Source: Niabella agricola
GTDB lineage: Bacteria > Bacteroidota > Bacteroidia > Chitinophagales > Chitinophagaceae
NCBI RefSeq assembly: GCF_021538615.1
Contig: NZ_JAJHIZ010000003.1
Coordinates: 4,836,001 to 4,900,000 of the forward strand
Length of the DNA stretch: 64,000 nucleotides
Reading direction: 5' to 3'
Shown here in pieces: positions 9,466 through 19,593 of the stretch (position 1 is its first letter; every line of letters starts with the position of its first letter). The notes under the pieces are model-generated. The model saw only the letters and a program-made list of their open reading frames with translations, was not told where the DNA came from and searched no databases. The position numbers were made by a program, and so were the translations under genes.

Positions 9466-11616
9466 ATGAATGTAAGAGATTTTTTGGGTTTGGTCCTCCT
9501 CTTGGTCCTACTGCAATCAAACGTAGCGGCAGCCCAGGAAAAGACCGCCTTCCAGATCGCTGCTCCGTGGAATGAAGCTTATGATGTACGATCGGATATT
9601 GCCATCGTATATGGAATAAATGACGCGGGAGGAAAATTTGAAGAACGCGTTAAAGGATGGCGTGATAAGGGATACCAGGTGCATTTTATGACGGGCATTG
9701 CCTGGGGACAGTACCAGGATTATTTTAAAGGCGCTTTTGATGGGAAACCGCACTTTGATGAAGGCCAGGTACAGCGGAATGGCGATACCATCTGGCATGG
9801 TAAGGATGTGCCTTACATAGTACCATCTGGAAATTATCTCCGCTATATAAAAACTCACCTGAAGCGGGCCATTGATGCAGGCGTTTCAGCCATTCATCTG
9901 GAAGAACCGGAATTCTGGGCCAGGGCAGGTTACAGTGCTGCATTTAAAAAAGAATGGCAGCAGTATTACGGATCGGCCTGGCGACCGCAGCATGAGTCTC
10001 CGGAAGCTACCTATCTCTCGTCCAAGCTTAAATATCATTTATACCTTCGGGCACTTCAGGAAGCCTTTTCCTACGTAAAAACCTACGCTAAAAGCCAGGG
10101 GAAAGTGGTGCACTGTTATGTGCCCACGCATTCACTTTTAAATTATTCCTCCTGGCGAATTGTAAGCCCGGAAGCAAGCCTGGCCTCCCTGAAAGACGTG
10201 GATGGTTATATCGCGCAGGTTTGGACAGGCACTTCAAGAGAACCGGTTTACTACAATGGAATAAAAAAGGAACGAGTATTTGAAAATGCCTTCCTCGAAT
10301 ATGGATCCATGGTTTCCATGACCGCGCCTACCGGTAAAAAAATGTTCTTCCTTACCGATCCTATTGAAGACTGGCCACGTACCTGGGATGATTATAAAAA
10401 GAACTACGAGGCTACGTTTACTGCACAATTACTGTATCCAATGGTTGCGGATTATGAAGTAATGCCCTGGCCGAACCGTATTTACCTGGGACGGTTTAAA
10501 TTGGAAAATGATACCATACGTTATCCCATTTCCAAAGCCTATGCCACCCAGATGCAGGTAATGGTCAATGCATTAAATACGATGCCACAATCGTCCAATA
10601 GGATCAGCGGGAGTCATGGAATTGGTGTGCTGGTGTCCAACTCGATGATGTTCCAGCGTTTTCCAACACATGCGCGATATGAAGATCCGCAGCTTTCTAA
10701 TTTTTACGGAATGGCCCTGCCGTTGCTAAAGAACGGTATTCCCGTGGAAACTGTACATATGGAGAATCTCGAGCATCCCAATACGCTAAAGAATATCCGG
10801 GTGTTAATTATGAGTTATGCCAATATGAAACCTCTGTCGCAACAGTATCACCAGGCGCTGAACCGGTGGGTGCGCGCTGGTGGCATATTGCTTTACTACG
10901 GGCGGGATAGCGATCCGTTTCAATCTGTAAAAGAATGGTGGAACAGCAACGGGCTTGGTTATAAAACGCCATCGCAGGACCTGTTCCGGTTGTTCGGTTT
11001 CAAAGAAGGGCGGCAGGGATTTGTAAAAACCGGTAAAGGTCGAGTGCTTGTAAACCGTAAGGATCCTAAGGAACTGGTGCTGGAAGCGGGACAGGACGCA
11101 GCATTCCTGGCGTTGGTTGAAAAAGCCTATATGCTTTCGGGCAGTGGAATCTTGAAAAAGAAGAATCATTTTTTATTGAGAAGGGGGCCTTATATTGTCG
11201 CAGCGGCCCTGGATGAAAATGCAGATAAGATGCCGTTACGGATAAACGGCCCGGTGGTGGATCTTTTTGATCCGGAGTTACCGGTGCTGACTCAAAAGGA
11301 GGTGCAGCCCGGGCAGCAGGCTTTTCTATACGATCTGAAGACGATACAGGGAAAAAGACCGGTAATCCTGGCCGCGGCCGGGCGTGCCTATGATGAACAG
11401 TATCGACCGGGACAGTATTCATTCCTGCTTAAAAGTCCAACCGGCACGACCAACGCCATGCGTATTTATCTGCCGGCAGCGCCCAGGGAGGTACAGCTTG
11501 CCGTAAATGGGGCGAATTCCCGGTTGTTGCGAAACGATTGGGACGCCCACTCAAATACCCTGTTGCTGCAGTTTGAAAACGATAGCAGAGGCGTGCGGGT
11601 TGTAATAACGCTGTAA
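9466..11616 (+). CDS. Putative glycoside hydrolase-like secreted protein, family not recognised
   Basis: A 716-residue protein with a Sec signal (cleavage near AAA-QEK). I do not recognise a named family. Residues ~40-360 look like an (alpha/beta)8 hydrolase domain. Strand-like GYQVHFMTGIAWG and a helix lead into AIHLEEPEFWARAG, whose acidic cluster E146/E147/E149 sits where TIM-barrel hydrolases often place a catalytic acid. Residues ~400-510 resemble the glutamine-amidotransferase-like domain of GH42-type beta-galactosidases (VLIMSYANMKPLS, WVRAGGILLYYG). A small beta-sandwich closes the protein. It is the fourth gene of the block A SusCD operon, 102 bp after the glycan-binding protein and without its own operator. 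A hydrolytic role on the same polymer is plausible but unproven. Confidence 0.6.
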   Translation: MNVRDFLGLVLLLVLLQSNVAAAQEKTAFQIAAPWNEAYDVRSDIAIVYGINDAGGKFEERVKGWRDKGYQVHFMTGIAWGQYQDYFKGAFDGKPHFDEGQVQRNGDTIWHGKDVPYIVPSGNYLRYIKTHLKRAIDAGVSAIHLEEPEFWARAGYSAAFKKEWQQYYGSAWRPQHESPEATYLSSKLKYHLYLRALQEAFSYVKTYAKSQGKVVHCYVPTHSLLNYSSWRIVSPEASLASLKDVDGYIAQVWTGTSREPVYYNGIKKERVFENAFLEYGSMVSMTAPTGKKMFFLTDPIEDWPRTWDDYKKNYEATFTAQLLYPMVADYEVMPWPNRIYLGRFKLENDTIRYPISKAYATQMQVMVNALNTMPQSSNRISGSHGIGVLVSNSMMFQRFPTHARYEDPQLSNFYGMALPLLKNGIPVETVHMENLEHPNTLKNIRVLIMSYANMKPLSQQYHQALNRWVRAGGILLYYGRDSDPFQSVKEWWNSNGLGYKTPSQDLFRLFGFKEGRQGFVKTGKGRVLVNRKDPKELVLEAGQDAAFLALVEKAYMLSGSGILKKKNHFLLRRGPYIVAAALDENADKMPLRINGPVVDLFDPELPVLTQKEVQPGQQAFLYDLKTIQGKRPVILAAAGRAYDEQYRPGQYSFLLKSPTGTTNAMRIYLPAAPREVQLAVNGANSRLLRNDWDAHSNTLLLQFENDSRGVRVVITL

Positions 11617-11668
11617 AAGTATACTTGTTGGAGATAGTTCGCCTGCAGGGACCAACTGTCCGGAATTG

Positions 11669-11715
11669 TTTGGTGAATACAAGAGTTGTATTTATTTTTG
11701 CTTTAACGATTAAGT
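11669..11715 (+). promoter_or_regulatory. Promoter with overlapping LacI operator for GH172-1
   Basis: TTTG (11669-11672), 20-bp spacer and TATTTTTG (11693-11700) make a full Bacteroidota promoter. The operator GCTTTAACGATTAAGT (11700-11715) starts at the last base of the -7 element and covers the expected start of transcription. The ATG is at 11723, so the leader is only about 15 nt. Confidence 0.8.
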
Positions 11716-11722
11716 TAAGCAT

Positions 11723-13648
11723 ATGAAACATACAGCTTGTTATTTGCTGATACTGTTATCAGGGGTTGCCATGAGCCTGGGTGCGCAGACACCGGTCACC
11801 TTTGCAACAGAGTCGGCACGCCTTTCCGATCTGAAAGCACTGCCCCGTTATCTGGAGGGTACTCTCGTAAATCAGGTGTCTTCCTATGATACTACGGGAG
11901 GAAACGACGACGGCTTTGGCGGTAAATATTCCTACCTGCGAAAAGAACCAGGCGGCCTGGTGATTTTTGATCAAAAGGGACAGGGAGTGATCGAACGGAT
12001 CTGGACGCCCACACCTACGGATGATACGCTCGACTTTTATTTTGACGGCAATACCCGGCCGGGTTTATCCGTTAAATTCCGCGACCTGTTCAATAATACG
12101 ACCCGGCCCTTCCTGAAACCATTAGCTGATCATAAAGTCGGAGGCTTTTACAGTTATATTCCCATTCCTTACAACAAAAGCTGTAAGATTGTATTCCGGG
12201 GAGAGAAGATCCTGTTTCACCAGATCCAGTATCGTAGTTATGATGCGCGTTATCGGGTGCATACCTTTCGCCGGAAAGACATAGAAGAAAGTGCCGGGTG
12301 GCTCCGGAAAGCAGCCGCATTATGGAGCGATGCCGATTATGATATCCGGAACTTTTATACCCGAACACCTGCTTCGGTTTCAAAAACAGTTTCCCTTGCG
12401 CCCGGCGTCGGCGTTGTTATAGCTAAACTGCAACAGGGAGGAAGGATCCTGGGCATTGAGCTGAAGCCCGCAGCCGCGCTTAAGGGTATCTGGAAACAAC
12501 TGGATCTGAAGATTCATTGGGACGGAGACCCGGAACCGGCGGTATGGGTTCCGGCAGCGGATTTTTTTGGGTTTGCCTATGGTTCGCGGTCAATGGAGAG
12601 TTTGCTTCTGGGCGCCACCAGTGCAAAAGCATATAGTTATATTCCCATGCCCTTCGACCGGGAAGCTACGATAGAGCTGGTTTGCCGGGGCGGGCCCGCT
12701 GATTTGCCATCCCTTGACCTCTCCGTTACCGTATATTATTCGCGCGAAAAGCGCAATGCGGCAAAAGAAGGCCGGTTCTATGCATGCTGGAAAAATGAGC
12801 GTCCATTGTTGGGTGCTCCTTATGTTTTTTTAGAAGGAAGTGGGAAAGGACACTATGTAGGCACCCTGCTACAAGGCCAGGCTACCGACTTTACGAACTT
12901 TACAGAATTTTTCGAAGGCGATGATTACACCGCTGTCGATGGAAGGATGACGGCTCATGGCACGGGCTCCGAAGACTATTTTAACGGCGGCTGGTACGCT
13001 CAGCCGGGCGGTTGGGTAGAGCGACTGGGTGCACCGCTGAGCGGTTGCCTGGATTATTCGCTGCCCCTGGGTCGCACAGGCGGATACCGGTTCTTTTTAA
13101 CTGATAAAATGCCGTTCAATAAAAGCTTCTTCCATTCCATAGAGCATGGTCCGGTTAATAATAACAGGTTGGTACAATACACTTCTGTGGCACTGTATTA
13201 TGCCAACCGGCCCATTGCCCGTTCTCAAGCTTTAACCAATGAGGCTACTCAGGTATATGTACCGGACACCGTTACGTTCTATACCCGTTTGATGCGGCAC
13301 CTGACCTATAATGGCAGCCTCCAGCTCCGGCGGGATGTTGCTACCTTGACGGGAAACGATAATGCCAGTCTGAACATAAATGTGGCGGAAGTGCCGCCCG
13401 GAAAATACAGCGTCTTCCTGCACCTGGTGAATTCGGAAGTCGATTATCTCGAGGTACGTCTTGCAGACGGGGTACGGAGCCAGGAATGGAAACCGGTGCC
13501 CGTTAATAAGGGACGAGCGCCTTTCGATGTGTTAATCGGAGAAATAGAGGTGGGCAATGGCTCCATCCCGGTGAACCTGCTCTTCCGGAGCAGGGACCCG
13601 CAGCCCAAACTGGAATTTGATCGGGTAACGCTGGCGAAGGAAAACTAG
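11723..13648 (+). CDS. DUF2961 / GH172 family glycoside hydrolase 1
   Basis: A 641-residue secreted protein (Sec signal ending near LGA-QTP). It carries the DUF2961 fold, now glycoside hydrolase family GH172. Repeated jelly-roll signatures are YSYIPIPYNKSCKI and YSYIPMPFDREATI, and the family motif GTGSEDYFNGGW contains the conserved Glu at residue 417. Characterised GH172 members are exo-alpha-D-arabinofuranosidases of D-arabinan and a difructose dianhydride I enzyme. It is longer than the minimal ~380-residue enzyme because of an insertion before the motif and an extra C-terminal beta-domain (~residues 530-641). It has its own promoter/operator. In this locus a D-arabinofuranosidase role fits best (inference). 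Confidence 0.85.
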   Translation: MKHTACYLLILLSGVAMSLGAQTPVTFATESARLSDLKALPRYLEGTLVNQVSSYDTTGGNDDGFGGKYSYLRKEPGGLVIFDQKGQGVIERIWTPTPTDDTLDFYFDGNTRPGLSVKFRDLFNNTTRPFLKPLADHKVGGFYSYIPIPYNKSCKIVFRGEKILFHQIQYRSYDARYRVHTFRRKDIEESAGWLRKAAALWSDADYDIRNFYTRTPASVSKTVSLAPGVGVVIAKLQQGGRILGIELKPAAALKGIWKQLDLKIHWDGDPEPAVWVPAADFFGFAYGSRSMESLLLGATSAKAYSYIPMPFDREATIELVCRGGPADLPSLDLSVTVYYSREKRNAAKEGRFYACWKNERPLLGAPYVFLEGSGKGHYVGTLLQGQATDFTNFTEFFEGDDYTAVDGRMTAHGTGSEDYFNGGWYAQPGGWVERLGAPLSGCLDYSLPLGRTGGYRFFLTDKMPFNKSFFHSIEHGPVNNNRLVQYTSVALYYANRPIARSQALTNEATQVYVPDTVTFYTRLMRHLTYNGSLQLRRDVATLTGNDNASLNINVAEVPPGKYSVFLHLVNSEVDYLEVRLADGVRSQEWKPVPVNKGRAPFDVLIGEIEVGNGSIPVNLLFRSRDPQPKLEFDRVTLAKEN

Positions 13649-13886
13649 GGTATGGACCTGCTCTTTCGTTGGTATATACAACCAATAAGTGCCGGGAAGC
13701 GGGAGATCAATAACAGAATGTTGAACCAGGCTGAGTACGCCCGGATAAAAAAAAGAAAAGAAACAGCACAGAAAATATTTTATTCAATCAATAATCGCAA
13801 TTTTTGTAATTTAGGTAATAATCGGTTGTTCTTATGAGAATGCGGCTACGGAACATCGGGAAATGATCATTCAATAAAAAAGGTTC

Positions 13887-14930
13887 ATGATAAAGAAACG
13901 TGTATCACTAAAAGATATCGCGCAAAAAGTAGGGGTATCCACAGCTTTGGTGTCTTATGTGCTCAATGGTAAGGAGAAGGAGGCCCGGGTAGGAGAGGCA
14001 GCGGCAAAGCGGATAAAAAAAGTAGCGGCGGAAATGAACTATCAGCCGAACCTGATCGCCCGGGGATTGAAATTTGGAAAAACACATACACTGGGTCTTA
14101 TTGTAGCCGACATATCCAACCCGTTTTTCGCAATGCTTGCCCGGATCATTGAACTGGAAGCCCAGAAGCGGGGCTATACCGTCCTGTTTGGCAGTAGCGA
14201 TGAACAGTTGGAAAAATCACAAAACCTGATCAATACCTTTCTGAACCGCCAGGTAGATGGCCTGATCATTACTCCGGTGGCGGGTTCGCAGGCGCAGATT
14301 GAAGAACTACGAAATAAAGGCGTTCCGTTTGTGCTGATGGACCGGGGCTTTAGTGAGGTAGAAACCAATACTGTCGTTACGGATAATCATGATGCCATGT
14401 ACAATGCAGTTAAGCTGCTGATCCGGAACGGGTATAAAAAGCCCGGAATGATTGCGTATGACACTACATTAACGCATATGACAGACCGTATTGCCGGCTA
14501 CAGGGATGCCCTGAAAGACAGCGGCATTAAGTTCAACCTCAAATGGCTGGCCAAGGTTCCCTATGGCAACTATAAAGATCATGTTACCGCAGCGCTGGAC
14601 CGTTTCCTCGATGCAAAAAACCGGGGGGTGGATTCCCTGGTTTTTGCAACCAACAGCATTTCGGTACAATCATTAAAAGTGATTCATGCACGGGGAATAA
14701 AAGTACCGCAGGATCTGGGAGTAATCAGTTTCGATGAAAGCGATGTGTTTGATTTTTTCTATTCCTCTATAACCTATATCAAGCAAAACCTCCAATCCAT
14801 CAGCGAAAATGCAGTTCAGTCGCTGATGCAGGCCATTGATTCCCGTAGCAAAAAATACGTCAAAATTACCGTGCCATCGGTGATCGTGAAAGGAGAAAGC
14901 AGCAGCCGGCGTGCAACGCGGGGCGAATAA
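13887..14930 (+). CDS. LacI-family transcriptional regulator 2
   Basis: A 347-residue LacI/GalR regulator. The helix-turn-helix is at residues ~6-25 (SLKDIAQKVGVSTALVSYVL), with hinge PNLIARGLKFGKTHTLGLIV, then the periplasmic-binding-like effector domain with LGVISFDESDVFDFF near the end. The ATG at 13887 follows an AGG-rich stretch. It sits between the two GH172 genes, upstream of an operator at 15015. The preceding 238-bp gap (13649-13886) contains a TAATTTAG near-consensus -7 at 13807 and no clear operator. It likely senses a sugar released from the polymer, such as D-arabinose or an oligosaccharide (inference). Its recognition helix differs from that of regulator 1, so the two may not bind identically. 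Confidence 0.92.
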   Translation: MIKKRVSLKDIAQKVGVSTALVSYVLNGKEKEARVGEAAAKRIKKVAAEMNYQPNLIARGLKFGKTHTLGLIVADISNPFFAMLARIIELEAQKRGYTVLFGSSDEQLEKSQNLINTFLNRQVDGLIITPVAGSQAQIEELRNKGVPFVLMDRGFSEVETNTVVTDNHDAMYNAVKLLIRNGYKKPGMIAYDTTLTHMTDRIAGYRDALKDSGIKFNLKWLAKVPYGNYKDHVTAALDRFLDAKNRGVDSLVFATNSISVQSLKVIHARGIKVPQDLGVISFDESDVFDFFYSSITYIKQNLQSISENAVQSLMQAIDSRSKKYVKITVPSVIVKGESSSRRATRGE

Positions 14931-14984
14931 ATCCTTCTTCTTTTTAAGAACTGCAGGCGATTTGTATTCCAGCGGAGAATAAAA

Positions 14985-15030
14985 TTTGTGATTATGTGGA
15001 AACTTATTATTTTTGCTTAAACGTATAAGC
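14985..15030 (+). promoter_or_regulatory. Promoter with overlapping LacI operator for GH172-2
   Basis: TTTG (14985-14988), 19-bp spacer and TATTTTTG (15008-15015) form the promoter. GCTTAAACGTATAAGC (15015-15030) is the operator, again beginning at the last base of the -7 element. It differs from the other sites only in the right centre (GTATAAGC) and keeps full outer arms. Confidence 0.82.
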
Positions 15031-15066
15031 GTTTCGATTTACGATTGTTCATCAAAAAATGTCTGT

Positions 15067-16233
15067 ATGAAAAAAATTGGACTTCTGTTCTTGTCTGTAA
15101 TTGCATTTTGCTGTGGCTTTGCCCAGCAGGAAAAATTTAACGGCCTTGATATGAGCCTGGGAAACCTGTCACGTCTCTCCGATGCCAAAACCCGTTCCAT
15201 CAGTCCGGAGAACTTTACCGGTGAAAAAGGAAAGGGAGGAATGGCAGACCCGGTAAGGGATAAAGGAAAGCGCAATGTGGCCAATGCTGCTAATGAAGCG
15301 CGCGATCTCGGAAAGGGCTGGAAGGTAAATCCCTTTATTATTATCGAGCCAGGTGAAACCTTTACCATGGCAGATATTGCCGGTCCGGGAGCTATACAAC
15401 ATATCTGGATGACTCCAACCGGAAACTTTAATTTTTCAATTTTCCGTGTTTATTATGATGGAGAATCAGATCCTTCTATAGAGAGCCCGGTAGGGCCCTT
15501 CTTTGGCATCGGCTGGAATGAATTCTCTCCGTTGAACTCCCTGGCCATGACCGTAAATCCCGGCAGCGCGTTCAATAGTTACTGGAAAATGCCCTTCCGG
15601 AAGAATTGTAAAATTACGATGCAGAACCTCGATGCACAGCCTATGCGCCTGTATTACCAGGTAGATTATACGCTTACCGATGTCGGGCCCGATGAAGGTT
15701 ATTTTCACGCGCAGTACCGCCGCAGCAAACCGAACATGAACGCATTGCATACCATCCTGGATGGCGTTAAGGGGAAAGGCCAGTATGTGGGCACGTATAT
15801 GGGAATAGGTGTTACTAATAATGGCTGGTGGGGCGAAGGTGAGATTAAGTTCTTTATGGATGGCGATGATGATTATGCAACCATTGTGGGGACCGGCACG
15901 GAAGACTATTTCTGTGGTTCGTATAACTTCGAAAATAAACGGACCCGGCAGTACCAGGAGTTTTCAACAGCATATACAGGTTTGCACCAGGTGCTCCGGC
16001 CAGACGGCTTATACGGCTCGCAGATGCGCTTTGGCATGTATCGCTGGCATATTATGGACCCTATCCGGTTCGACAAGGAACTAAAGGTAACCATACAGGA
16101 CCTGGGCTGGAAATCCGGAGGCCGCTACCTGCCCCAGCACTCCGATATTATTACGGTGGCTTACTGGTACCAGACTGAACCACATAAAAAGTTCCCTAAA
16201 CTACCGGAGATGGATGTACTTGAAGTGAATTAG
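15067..16233 (+). CDS. DUF2961 / GH172 family glycoside hydrolase 2
   Basis: A 388-residue protein of canonical DUF2961/GH172 length. The frame is open upstream to a TTG at 15013, but that overlaps the -7 element and operator. The ATG at 15067 gives a normal Sec signal (MKKIGLLFLSVIAFCCGFAQ), so it is taken as the start. Family motifs include RSISPENFTGEKGKGG, a region rich in conserved aromatic residues around PGAIQHIWMTP, and GTGTEDYFCGSYNF with the conserved Glu at residue 279. GH172 enzymes are homo-oligomeric jelly-roll hydrolases acting on furanosides, including D-arabinofuranosides. It probably acts in the periplasm on imported oligosaccharides and is followed by the DUF6786-like gene, fucI and the symporter on the same strand. 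Confidence 0.9.
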   Translation: MKKIGLLFLSVIAFCCGFAQQEKFNGLDMSLGNLSRLSDAKTRSISPENFTGEKGKGGMADPVRDKGKRNVANAANEARDLGKGWKVNPFIIIEPGETFTMADIAGPGAIQHIWMTPTGNFNFSIFRVYYDGESDPSIESPVGPFFGIGWNEFSPLNSLAMTVNPGSAFNSYWKMPFRKNCKITMQNLDAQPMRLYYQVDYTLTDVGPDEGYFHAQYRRSKPNMNALHTILDGVKGKGQYVGTYMGIGVTNNGWWGEGEIKFFMDGDDDYATIVGTGTEDYFCGSYNFENKRTRQYQEFSTAYTGLHQVLRPDGLYGSQMRFGMYRWHIMDPIRFDKELKVTIQDLGWKSGGRYLPQHSDIITVAYWYQTEPHKKFPKLPEMDVLEVN

Positions 16234-16345
16234 TGGAGATTGTTATGCGTGATGCACCGGCATCGGTAATAACATTGCCAGGTAACGTGTCATTTACACT
16301 CAGCGTTTCATTCTCGGCATCCGCCCCACAACAAAAAACAAACAC

Positions 16346-17608
16346 ATGAAGATAAAGAATACACTTTCTGTAATAGCTGCTGCTGCTGTTTGGGTGTCTT
16401 GTAATAGTGATACAAAAGCGCCAGGGGCTTCAGCAGATTCAACAAAAACGGATACAGTTATGGAAAACCATGCCCCCGGGAGTTTTGGTTATGATGCGCA
16501 GTTCCTGCGGCAAAAAGACAGCGGACTGATCGTGCTGAAAAGCAGTGATGGCGCGAGCCAGGTCATTGTTTCGCCGCGTTATCAGGCCAAAGTGTTTACC
16601 TCTACTGCCGACGGGCAGGCAGGCAGAAGTTTCGGATGGGTGAATTATAAAGCATTTGAAGGTCCCGAGGATGCACATATGAATGCGTATGGCGGCGAAG
16701 ACCGGCTTTGGCTGGGACCGGAAGGGGGTGTGTTTTCGCTTTACTTTAAGCCGGGAGCAAAAATGGAATTTGCAAACTGGAAAACACCGGCACCCATTGA
16801 TACGGAATCCTGGACACTCGATGCCTCAGATGCGGCGTCGGTTTCCATGAGCAAAGTAATGAACCTTCAAAATTATGCCGGCACTTCCCTGCAATTAAAA
16901 GCCGTACGGAAGGTATCGTTGATCGGGGCTGAAGCTATTGCTGCAGACCTGGGCTTGTCTCTTGCTTCCGGTATTAAATCGGTGGCCTTTAAAACGGTAA
17001 ACAGTATTACCAACAACGGAATCACCGCCTGGGACGAAAAGACCGGAGCGCCCTGTATGTGGAACCTGGATATGTTTATGCCCTCCGAGGCCTGTACGAT
17101 TGTAATTCCCTACAAGGACAACGCAACCGGAAAAGTAGCCACCACGGATTATTTTGGAGAGATTGCAAAAGACCGCATACAATATAACAACGGCTTGTTG
17201 TATTTTAAAGCAGATGGTAAATCACGTGGTAAACTGGGTATTCCTCCCGCAAGAGTAAAAGATGTAGCCGGTAGCTACGATGCCATCGGCAACGTGCTTA
17301 CGATTGTTAAATACGATATCGATCCCGCAGGAAAATATTTAAACCAGGAGTGGCGTACAGACCGGGCACCGTTTAGCGGCGATGCCATGAATGCGTATAA
17401 CGATGGGCCGCTGGCCGACGGAAAGCAGATGGGACCGTTTTATGAAATTGAAAGTGTGTCCCCGGCAGCCTTTCTCGAACCAGGGGCTACACAAACCCAT
17501 AGGCACAGTGTGTATCATTTTACCGGCGATAAAGCAGCATTGAATGCCATCGCGCAGAAAGTGTTGGGTGTATCTGTAGACGTGATTGAAAAAGTATTTA
17601 GCAAGTAA
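16346..17608 (+). CDS. DUF6786-like lipoprotein of unknown function
   Basis: A 420-residue lipoprotein (lipobox WVSC near residue 19, then a Ser/Thr/Ala-rich linker). The body is beta-rich and resembles the Bacteroidota family DUF6786, with the conserved GGEDRLWLGPEGG and a C-terminal PFYEIESVSPA stretch followed by THRHSVYHF. The overall pattern recalls galactose-mutarotase-like sandwiches, which would fit a mutarotase or binding role on sugars, but no catalytic assignment is safe. It lies between GH172-2 and fucI with gaps of 112 and 116 bp and no separate operator, so it is probably in the same transcription unit. The family name is recalled, not searched. Confidence 0.6.
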   Translation: MKIKNTLSVIAAAAVWVSCNSDTKAPGASADSTKTDTVMENHAPGSFGYDAQFLRQKDSGLIVLKSSDGASQVIVSPRYQAKVFTSTADGQAGRSFGWVNYKAFEGPEDAHMNAYGGEDRLWLGPEGGVFSLYFKPGAKMEFANWKTPAPIDTESWTLDASDAASVSMSKVMNLQNYAGTSLQLKAVRKVSLIGAEAIAADLGLSLASGIKSVAFKTVNSITNNGITAWDEKTGAPCMWNLDMFMPSEACTIVIPYKDNATGKVATTDYFGEIAKDRIQYNNGLLYFKADGKSRGKLGIPPARVKDVAGSYDAIGNVLTIVKYDIDPAGKYLNQEWRTDRAPFSGDAMNAYNDGPLADGKQMGPFYEIESVSPAAFLEPGATQTHRHSVYHFTGDKAALNAIAQKVLGVSVDVIEKVFSK

Positions 17609-17724
17609 TCATGCTCGGATGATTGCCGGTTGATAGCCGGTAGCCGATAAGATCAACCTGTTGTACCGGTGCCCTCCGAAACCTGGGATCTAACAAAGCG
17701 TATAAAGTTTAATAGCTATAAAAA

Positions 17725-19512
17725 ATGGCAGTAAAAAGAAAATCACAAAAAAATCAATATCCCAAGATCGGCATCCGGCCCATTATTGACGGGCGCCTGG
17801 GTGGTATACGGGAATCTTTGGAAGCAACAACGATGGGAATGGCAAAGGCTGTTGCAGCACTTTATGCCCGGGAGTTGCGTTACCCTGATGGATCACCGGT
17901 AGAATGTGTGATCGCCGATACCTGTATTGGCGGAGTGGCGGAGGCCGCGGCATGCGCCGAGAAATTTGCGGTCAGCAACGTCGGCGTTTCCTTATCCGTT
18001 ACACCCTGCTGGTGCTACGGATCGGAAACCATGGATATGAACCCGGCAATACCCAAAGCGATCTGGGGATTTAATGGAACCGAACGGCCCGGCGCTGTAT
18101 ACCTGGCTGCCACACTGGCTGCGCATAATCAGAAGGGGCTGCCATGCTTTGGAATTTATGGCCGTGATGTACAGGATATGGGCGATGCTTCTATCCCCGC
18201 AGATGTACAGGAGAAGTTACTTGGTTTTGCCCGGGCTGGCATGGCTGTAGCGTTAATGAAAGGCCAGTCTTATCTGGCCATCGGTTCGGTATCGATGGGT
18301 ATTGCCGGTTCCATTGTAGATCCCGCATTTTTTCAGGAGTACCTGGGAATGCGCAATGAATATGTCGATTCATCAGAAATCCTGCGAAGGATCCAGCTAA
18401 ATATTTTTGATCCTGCAGAATTTAAAAAAGCCATTACATGGGTGAAGAAATCCTGTAAGGAAGGAAAGGATTATAACCGCAGAGAGAAGATTAAATCAAG
18501 AAAGGAAAAAGATAAAGATTGGGAGTTTGTGGTAAAGATGACCATGATCATCCGGGATCTGATGATTGGCAATCCTCGTTTAAAGGAGATGGGGTTTTCG
18601 GAAGAAGCACTCGGGCATCATGCACTGGTAGCGGGCTTCCAGGGGCAGCGGCAATGGACCGATTTTTTACCGGATGGTGATTTTTCGGAGGCGATGCTCA
18701 ATTCTTCGTTCGATTGGAATGGCATTCGAAATCCGTATATGGTGGCAACGGAAAATGATTGTTACAATGGGGTGTCCATGTTATTCAATTACCTGCTTAC
18801 CAATACTGCGCAGATTTTTGCAGATGTCCGCACTTACTGGAGTCCGGAAGCAACGGAGCGGGTGTCCGGATGGAAGCCGGAAGGCCGGGCACAGGATGGG
18901 TTTATCCACCTGATTAATTCCGGTTCTGCTACGCTGGATGGTACAGGACAACAATCCCGTAACGGAAAGCCTGCCATGAAACCCTTTTGGGAGATCCGAG
19001 AAGCGGAAGCCGCCGCCTGCCTGGCCGCAACCACGTGGAGCCCTTCCAACCGGGACTATATGCGGGGGGGAGGGTACTCTTCTACTTTTCTTACAAAGGG
19101 TGAAATGCCCGTAACCATGTGCCGGTTGAACCTGGTAAGAGGGCAGGGACCTGTATTACAGATTGCTGAAGGGTATACCATCGACCTGCCCGGCAGGGTT
19201 CATGATATCTTAAATGAACGTACCGACCGGATTTGGCCTACTACATGGTTTGTGCCGAACCTTACAGGGACCGGACCGTTTAAAGATGTTTATTCTGTAA
19301 TGGCAAACTGGGGAGCCAACCATGGTGCCATTAGCTATGGGCATATCGGGGATCAGTTGATCACGCTCGCTTCCATGCTGCGCATACCGGTAGCCATGCA
19401 CAATGTCTCGGACGAAAAGATATTCCGCCCCTCGGCCTGGGGGGCCTTTGGTATGGATAAAGAGGGTGCTGATTACAGGGCCTGCTCGGTCTATGGTCCG
19501 TTGTACCGGTGA
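17725..19512 (+). CDS. fucI: L-fucose / D-arabinose isomerase
   Basis: A 595-residue cytoplasmic enzyme (E. coli FucI is 591), full length. It converts L-fucose to L-fuculose and, in characterised homologues, D-arabinose to D-ribulose, using Mn2+. Conserved features include [18 protein letters not shown] near the N-terminus, ATENDCYNG with E343 and FADVRTYW with D367. These have the same 24-residue spacing as the E. coli metal ligands E337/D361. H533 in [11 protein letters not shown] is equivalent to H528. The neighbours are GH172 enzymes and a FucP-type symporter, while no fucosidase, fuculokinase or fuculose-phosphate aldolase gene is in the window. Use as a D-arabinose isomerase is therefore the preferred reading (inference). 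Confidence 0.95.
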   Translation: MAVKRKSQKNQYPKIGIRPIIDGRLGGIRESLEATTMGMAKAVAALYARELRYPDGSPVECVIADTCIGGVAEAAACAEKFAVSNVGVSLSVTPCWCYGSETMDMNPAIPKAIWGFNGTERPGAVYLAATLAAHNQKGLPCFGIYGRDVQDMGDASIPADVQEKLLGFARAGMAVALMKGQSYLAIGSVSMGIAGSIVDPAFFQEYLGMRNEYVDSSEILRRIQLNIFDPAEFKKAITWVKKSCKEGKDYNRREKIKSRKEKDKDWEFVVKMTMIIRDLMIGNPRLKEMGFSEEALGHHALVAGFQGQRQWTDFLPDGDFSEAMLNSSFDWNGIRNPYMVATENDCYNGVSMLFNYLLTNTAQIFADVRTYWSPEATERVSGWKPEGRAQDGFIHLINSGSATLDGTGQQSRNGKPAMKPFWEIREAEAAACLAATTWSPSNRDYMRGGGYSSTFLTKGEMPVTMCRLNLVRGQGPVLQIAEGYTIDLPGRVHDILNERTDRIWPTTWFVPNLTGTGPFKDVYSVMANWGANHGAISYGHIGDQLITLASMLRIPVAMHNVSDEKIFRPSAWGAFGMDKEGADYRACSVYGPLYR

Positions 19513-19593
19513 GACGGAGCGTCGCCGGTGAATAGTGTATGGTCAGGAGGCAATGGTGGATAGGCAATAGAATTAATTGCTGATAACAGGACA

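Noticed and set aside
13652..13837. 61-residue plus-strand open frame before the second LacI gene
   Set aside because: It starts 3 bp after GH172-1 but ends in the promoter region with a Lys/Asn-rich, domain-free sequence; it looks like intergenic DNA.
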